Source: JAXHTH01 sp034211115 (GTDB lineage Bacteria; Planctomycetota; Phycisphaerae; Phycisphaerales; SM1A02). Taken from it: a DNA stretch of 7,901 bases. This document shows, piece by piece, positions 4,686 to 7,901 of the stretch. The notes under the pieces were generated by a model. That model was not told the DNA's origin. It worked only from the letters and a program-made list of their open reading frames with translations, and made no database searches. The stretch is taken from the NCBI GenBank assembly GCA_034211115.1, contig JAXHTH010000235.1, positions 1 to 7,901 on the forward strand. The letters are read 5' to 3'. The translations under genes were made by a program, and so were the position numbers. The stretch's first letter is position 1, and every line of letters starts with the position of its first letter.

Positions 4686-6125
4686 CTACTCCATCGGCCG
4701 CCTCAGCTCGACGATCAGCGTGTCATCCTGCACCGGGCCGTACCGGTGCCGCTGCACGGCGGTCATGACGGCGTCGGCACAACTCGGCGCTTCGGTGACG
4801 AGGGGCAAACCCGCCATCACCGCCTGCATGCCCTCGATGGTAAGCATCCGGCCCGTCTGATCGCGGGCCTCGATCACGCCGTCCGTGTAGGCGATGACCG
4901 CATCGCCGGGCCGCAGGGGCATCGACTGCTCGCCGGCCTCGAACGCATCATCGCCGCCGGCGCCGAGCATCATCGCGGTGGGTTCGAGTCGTTCCAGCAG
5001 GCCGCCGGCGGTGCGGAGGAAGGCCGGGGGATGACCCGCGCTGGCCCATCGGACGGTTTCCTCCGACGGATCGACGCGCAGGCACAGGGCCGTCGCGTAG
5101 ACGTTGTGCTTGGCCAGCGCGACGTTGACGTAATGATTCAGCGCCGTAAGCGTGTCGCCGGGTGAGAGATCGGTTCGCTCGCCGAACAGGCGCTCGAGCT
5201 CGCCGTGCAGGCGGTTGACGGTGAGGGCGGCGCTGATGCCGTGCCCGGTGACGTCGATGAGGACCACGCTCAATCGCGCCTCGCCGGCGTCGCGGGGCTC
5301 GTCCAGCGCGGTGTAGAGGTAATCCCCGCCAATCTGGCGCATCGGTTCATAGCGGTAGTCGAAGCGGACCGGCCCGTCGTCGATGCGCGGCGGGAAAAGG
5401 ACCTCGTGAATCCGCCGCGCGTCGGTGAGCTCGCGCTTCATCACGCCGTAGTGTCCGCGCAGCATCTGGAACTGGAACTTCTGCCGGAACCGGCCGTGCC
5501 GCCACCACCCGATGAGCACGCCCGGCACACCCACGAGGGGCGAGAGGAGGATGAACGTGAGGCGCACGGGCAGCGAGGCCGGTGAGAAGACCAGCGTGAT
5601 CACCGCGCTGACGACCAGCAGCGGCACGAGCGGACGAATCGCCTCCCGCGGCGTCCAGGAGATGAACAGGGCGGCCAGCACGTGCACGAACAGGACCGAC
5701 ATCAGCGGCGAGACGGACGGCGCCGCCGGCGGCGCCTCGACTCCCGCCTCGGCGCCCGGAAGCGTCATCGCCGCCGCCGCGGTCGGAAGGATGTTCGCCA
5801 GCCCGATGAGCACGATCGTCCAGAAGATGATCCGATCCACCGCCTCGACGGACAGCGGCGATCGACCCACCCGCGCCAGGACCGCCACGAGAACGACGAT
5901 GCTCATCACGTTGGAGGCGAGCTCCAGCGCCACGAGCCGCGCCGGCATTCCCAGCGGCTCCCAGGCGCCCGCGGCCGACATGATCACGGTCAGCAGTGAG
6001 CCGAGCAGATCGACGCCGAAGATCGCCAGGGAGACGCCGGCAAACCACCGCACGCGCCGCCGCAGCCACCGCGAGCGCTCCGCCTCGTACTCCTCCCGGA
6101 AGTCCATCGTCAGCGTCGACGTCAT
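4686..6125 (-). CDS. Membrane-anchored SpoIIE/RsbU-type PP2C phosphatase
   Basis: A 479-residue protein with a membrane N-terminus and a cytoplasmic SpoIIE-type serine phosphatase domain. Such enzymes usually dephosphorylate anti-anti-sigma (STAS) proteins in partner-switching pathways. Six hydrophobic segments lie at about 27-50, 62-86, 97-119, 139-157, 165-181 and 187-208, with Arg-rich flanks (RRRVR before, RHGRFRQK after) placing both ends in the cytoplasm. A helical linker (ELTDARRIHEVLFPPR, 232-247) resembles the RsbU switch region. Metal-binding acidic motifs are intact: Asp268 (IGGDY), Asp291 (IDVTGHG), Asp415 (YTDGVIEA) and Asp467/468 (QDDTLIV); ASAGHPP is also typical. There is no HAMP, PAS or response-regulator domain, so the membrane part is presumably the sensor. 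The ATG at 6123-6125 has only a weak ribosome site. Met7 is an alternative start but is no better placed. A possible -10 (TACCCT, minus 6158-6153) lies 27 bp upstream. No STAS, kinase or sigma gene is nearby. Confidence 0.88.
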   Translation of the reverse strand: MTSTLTMDFREEYEAERSRWLRRRVRWFAGVSLAIFGVDLLGSLLTVIMSAAGAWEPLGMPARLVALELASNVMSIVVLVAVLARVGRSPLSVEAVDRIIFWTIVLIGLANILPTAAAAMTLPGAEAGVEAPPAAPSVSPLMSVLFVHVLAALFISWTPREAIRPLVPLLVVSAVITLVFSPASLPVRLTFILLSPLVGVPGVLIGWWRHGRFRQKFQFQMLRGHYGVMKRELTDARRIHEVLFPPRIDDGPVRFDYRYEPMRQIGGDYLYTALDEPRDAGEARLSVVLIDVTGHGISAALTVNRLHGELERLFGERTDLSPGDTLTALNHYVNVALAKHNVYATALCLRVDPSEETVRWASAGHPPAFLRTAGGLLERLEPTAMMLGAGGDDAFEAGEQSMPLRPGDAVIAYTDGVIEARDQTGRMLTIEGMQAVMAGLPLVTEAPSCADAVMTAVQRHRYGPVQDDTLIVELRRPME

Positions 6126-6187
6126 GACACCCAGTCCCAGGCCGATGCTGACAGGGTAGCCGAATCGGGGACGGCTTGGGACGCCGA

Positions 6188-6219
6188 GGCATCAGGGCAT
6201 CGTGGCACCATGGCATCAA
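6188..6219. repeat. Octamer array (4 x 8 bp) between hisS and the phosphatase gene
   Basis: GGCATCAG, GGCATCGT, GGCACCAT and GGCATCAA follow in exact 8-bp phase (consensus GGCAYCNN). The array lies in the 114-bp gap, between the hisS stop and the presumed promoter of the phosphatase gene. I find no clear terminator stem in this gap. Confidence 0.7.
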
Positions 6220-6239
6220 GGGGCTGCGGGATCGCCGGT

Positions 6240-7739
6240 CTACGGCTCGTCCAGCATGGTCCGGATGCGCCGGGGAAGCTCATCGAGCGGGACCGCGAAC
6301 TGGGCGGGCTGGCCCTTGCGCCATTCATCGCGCGAGGACACCGTCTCCGCCAGCTTCTTGCCCAGGTGCAGGTCCTTGATCTGCGCTTCGCCGCGGGCGA
6401 ACTCGTCGCCGCCGATGATGACGGCCAGGCGATAGCCCAGCCGGTTGGCGTACTTCAGTTGCCGACCCAGCGCGCCCTTGCCCAGATAGGTCTCCGCGCG
6501 GATGCCCCCCTCGCGCAGGCGCTGCGTGAGACGAAGATACTCGGCCATGCGGTCGGCCTCGAACGCTGTCACGAGTACGTCCGCGGTCGCCGCGGGTGCA
6601 TCCTTCTCCAGCAGCCGCACCGCCTCCAGCAGCCGATCGACGCCCACCGAGGCGCCGGTGGCGGGGACGCGCTGGCCGGTGAAGCGCTCGACGAGCGTGT
6701 CATAGCGCCCGCCGCCGTACACGCTTCCGAACTGGCGAGGCCTGCCTTTCTCGTCTTTGATCTCCCTGGTCAGCACGCTCTCGAAGACGGGCCCGGTGTA
6801 GTAGCCCAGGCCGCGGACGACGGTCGGGTCGAAGACGACGCGATCCTCGTCGTACCCCAGCTCGGTCAGGTAGCGGTCGATCTCGCGCAGCTCCTCGACG
6901 CCCTCGCGGCCGATCTCCGAGGACTTGACGAGCTCGAGCAGGCGGTCGCAGACATGGGTCCGCGATTCGAGCTTCGCCGACAGGTACTCGCGGATCGTCG
7001 CGATCTGGTCGTCGCTGAGCTCGGCGCCGGCGGTGAAGTCGCCGGTTTCGTCCTTTCGTCCCTTGCCGAGGAGTTCGACGACGCCGTCGAGGCCGAGCCG
7101 ATCGAGCTTGTCGATGGCGCGAAGGACGGTCGCCGCTCGCGAACTCTCCACCGAGATGTCGACATCCTCAAGGCCGCAGACCTCCAGCACCCCCTGCATG
7201 ATCTTCCGGTCGTTGACGTTGACGATGTATTCGGAGGCGTCGAAGCCCAGCGCCTCCATCGCGTCACAGATGACGCAACAGGCCTCCGCGTCCGCGGCCA
7301 TGCCCGCGACGCCGACCGAGTCGAAGTCGAACTGGGTGAACTCGCGGAACCGGCCGGGCCCGGGCTTCTCGTAGCGCCAGACGGTGCCGATCTGGTACCG
7401 CCGATAGGGCGTGGGGAGTTCCTTGTACTGCGCGACGATCCGCGCCAGCGGGGCCGTCAGGTCGTATCGAAGCGCGAGCCAGTGATCGGGATCGTCGGGC
7501 GCGGCGTTTCGGGAAATGTCCGGGTTGCGGAACGCGAAGATGCCCCCCTCCGGCGTCGCCGACTCCGGCAGGAACTTGCCCAGCACGTCGACGAACTCCA
7601 CCGCCGGCGTCTCGAGCGGCACGAACCCGTAGCGCTCGTAGACCTCGCGGACGGTGTCGAGGATTCGCTGCTTGAGCAGGATATCGCCGGCGAAGATATC
7701 TCGGAAACCGCGGACACACCGCGGCGTCGGCCCGCGCAT
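6240..7739 (-). CDS. hisS: Histidyl-tRNA synthetase (LRYDLT / alphaproteobacterial-like type)
   Basis: Class II aminoacyl-tRNA synthetase that charges tRNA-His in the cytoplasm. Motif 2 is GTVWRYEKPGPGRFREFTQFDFD (about 118-140). The histidine-binding segment is RGLGYYTGPVFE (309-320), where bacterial enzymes usually have RGLDYY. Motif 3 is GGGRYDTLVERF through GASVGVDRLL (342-371). An anticodon-binding domain fills about 383-499. LRYDLTAPLAR (90-100) replaces the LRPEGT of E. coli-type enzymes. From memory it resembles eukaryotic and alphaproteobacterial HisRS, as do YYTGPVFE and KGRPRQFGS. At 499 residues it is longer than the roughly 420 of E. coli-type HisRS. The ATG start has GAGGAG at 7751-7746, 6 bp upstream. 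The tRNA-His gene ends 49 bp upstream on the same strand with no visible terminator between, so co-transcription is plausible. Confidence 0.95.
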   Translation of the reverse strand: MRGPTPRCVRGFRDIFAGDILLKQRILDTVREVYERYGFVPLETPAVEFVDVLGKFLPESATPEGGIFAFRNPDISRNAAPDDPDHWLALRYDLTAPLARIVAQYKELPTPYRRYQIGTVWRYEKPGPGRFREFTQFDFDSVGVAGMAADAEACCVICDAMEALGFDASEYIVNVNDRKIMQGVLEVCGLEDVDISVESSRAATVLRAIDKLDRLGLDGVVELLGKGRKDETGDFTAGAELSDDQIATIREYLSAKLESRTHVCDRLLELVKSSEIGREGVEELREIDRYLTELGYDEDRVVFDPTVVRGLGYYTGPVFESVLTREIKDEKGRPRQFGSVYGGGRYDTLVERFTGQRVPATGASVGVDRLLEAVRLLEKDAPAATADVLVTAFEADRMAEYLRLTQRLREGGIRAETYLGKGALGRQLKYANRLGYRLAVIIGGDEFARGEAQIKDLHLGKKLAETVSSRDEWRKGQPAQFAVPLDELPRRIRTMLDEP

Positions 7740-7788
7740 GGTCTTCTCCTCGCTTCGATCGCCCTGCCGTCAACAGATCCGGTCGCAA

Positions 7789-7862
7789 TACAGCCGATGG
7801 GACTCGAACCCATGACCTCCTGATCCACAGTCAGGCGCTCTAGCCAACTGAGCTACGGCTGC
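7789..7862 (-). tRNA. tRNA-His (anticodon GTG), A73 and no encoded G-1
   Basis: A complete 74-nt cloverleaf on the minus strand. Acceptor arms GCAGCCG and CGGCTGT pair over 7 bp with position 1-72 as G-U. The D arm is GCTC/GAGC, the anticodon stem CCTGA/TCAGG with loop CTGTGGA (anticodon GTG), the variable loop AGGTC, and the T arm ATGGG/CCCAT with loop TTCGAGT. CCA is not encoded (TTG follows position 73). The discriminator (plus 7789 = T) is A73, and the base before position 1 (plus 7863 = T) is A, so the G-1:C73 pair that marks tRNA-His in most bacteria is absent. A possible -10 (TAGACT, minus 7879-7874) lies 11 bp upstream; any -35 falls at or beyond the window end. Confidence 0.95.
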
Positions 7863-7901
7863 TCGTCGTGTTGAGTCTACGACTGGCCCTGCCGGTTCGC
7901 A

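Noticed and set aside
7674..7701. Two GATATC copies near the hisS start that look like an operator
   Set aside because: They are codons for Asp-Ile in DIFAGDI within the conserved N-terminus of HisS. This is coding repetition, not a site.
6210..7823. A 537-codon plus-strand open frame antisense to hisS and running into the tRNA
   Set aside because: It is the complement of a fully recognisable HisS and overlaps the tRNA gene. It shows no family motif of its own.

Overview
This is chromosomal DNA from a high-GC bacterium. It carries mostly housekeeping and stress genes, packed closely with intergenic gaps of 49 to 235 bp. I see no phage, insertion sequence, plasmid or CRISPR signature. The intergenic style (degenerate 7-9 bp 'word' arrays and GGGCG-nnn-CGCCC hairpins) reminds me of Planctomycetota, especially Phycisphaerae. 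That assignment is inference from memory. The histidyl-tRNA synthetase and its tRNA resemble the alphaproteobacterial type, so the phylum stays open.

Layout. (1) Positions 1-1127, plus strand: C-terminal three quarters of a histidine ammonia-lyase (HutH-like), entering the window inside its MIO cofactor triad. (2) 1128-1271: a convergent gap with two perfect 9-bp hairpins, the second a good intrinsic terminator. (3) 1272-2837, minus: a complete second member of the same lyase family, with histidine-type active-site residues but a Thr-Ser-Gly triad where Ala-Ser-Gly is usual. (4) 3073-3540, minus: Dps miniferritin, diverging from (5) 3674-4555, plus: OxyR with Cys199 and Cys208 at the E. coli positions. 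Together these form a compact peroxide-defence unit, with ATAG/CTAT elements in the gap. (6) 4686-6125, minus: a six-TM SpoIIE/RsbU-type phosphatase. (7) 6240-7739, minus: HisS. (8) 7789-7862, minus: tRNA-His(GTG), 49 bp upstream of hisS in the same direction.

How the genes fit together. Three have histidine as substrate or cognate amino acid: lyase 1, probably lyase 2, and HisS with its tRNA. The two lyases lie about 3.4 kb or more from hisS with unrelated genes between, so a functional link is not implied. OxyR-Dps is a classical sensor-effector pair. The membrane phosphatase has no visible partner.

Most notable observations. (a) The tRNA-His gene encodes no G at -1 and has A73 rather than C73, so it lacks the usual bacterial identity pair. 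The HisS beside it has the LRYDLT-type sequence I associate with alphaproteobacterial and eukaryotic enzymes, which suggests a co-evolved non-canonical histidine identity system. (b) Degenerate tandem arrays of 7, 8 or 9 bp units occur in four of the six intergenic gaps. One octamer array sits inside the first lyase gene, where it accounts for an in-frame insertion of about 13 residues. (c) The second lyase has a Thr-Ser-Gly MIO triad.
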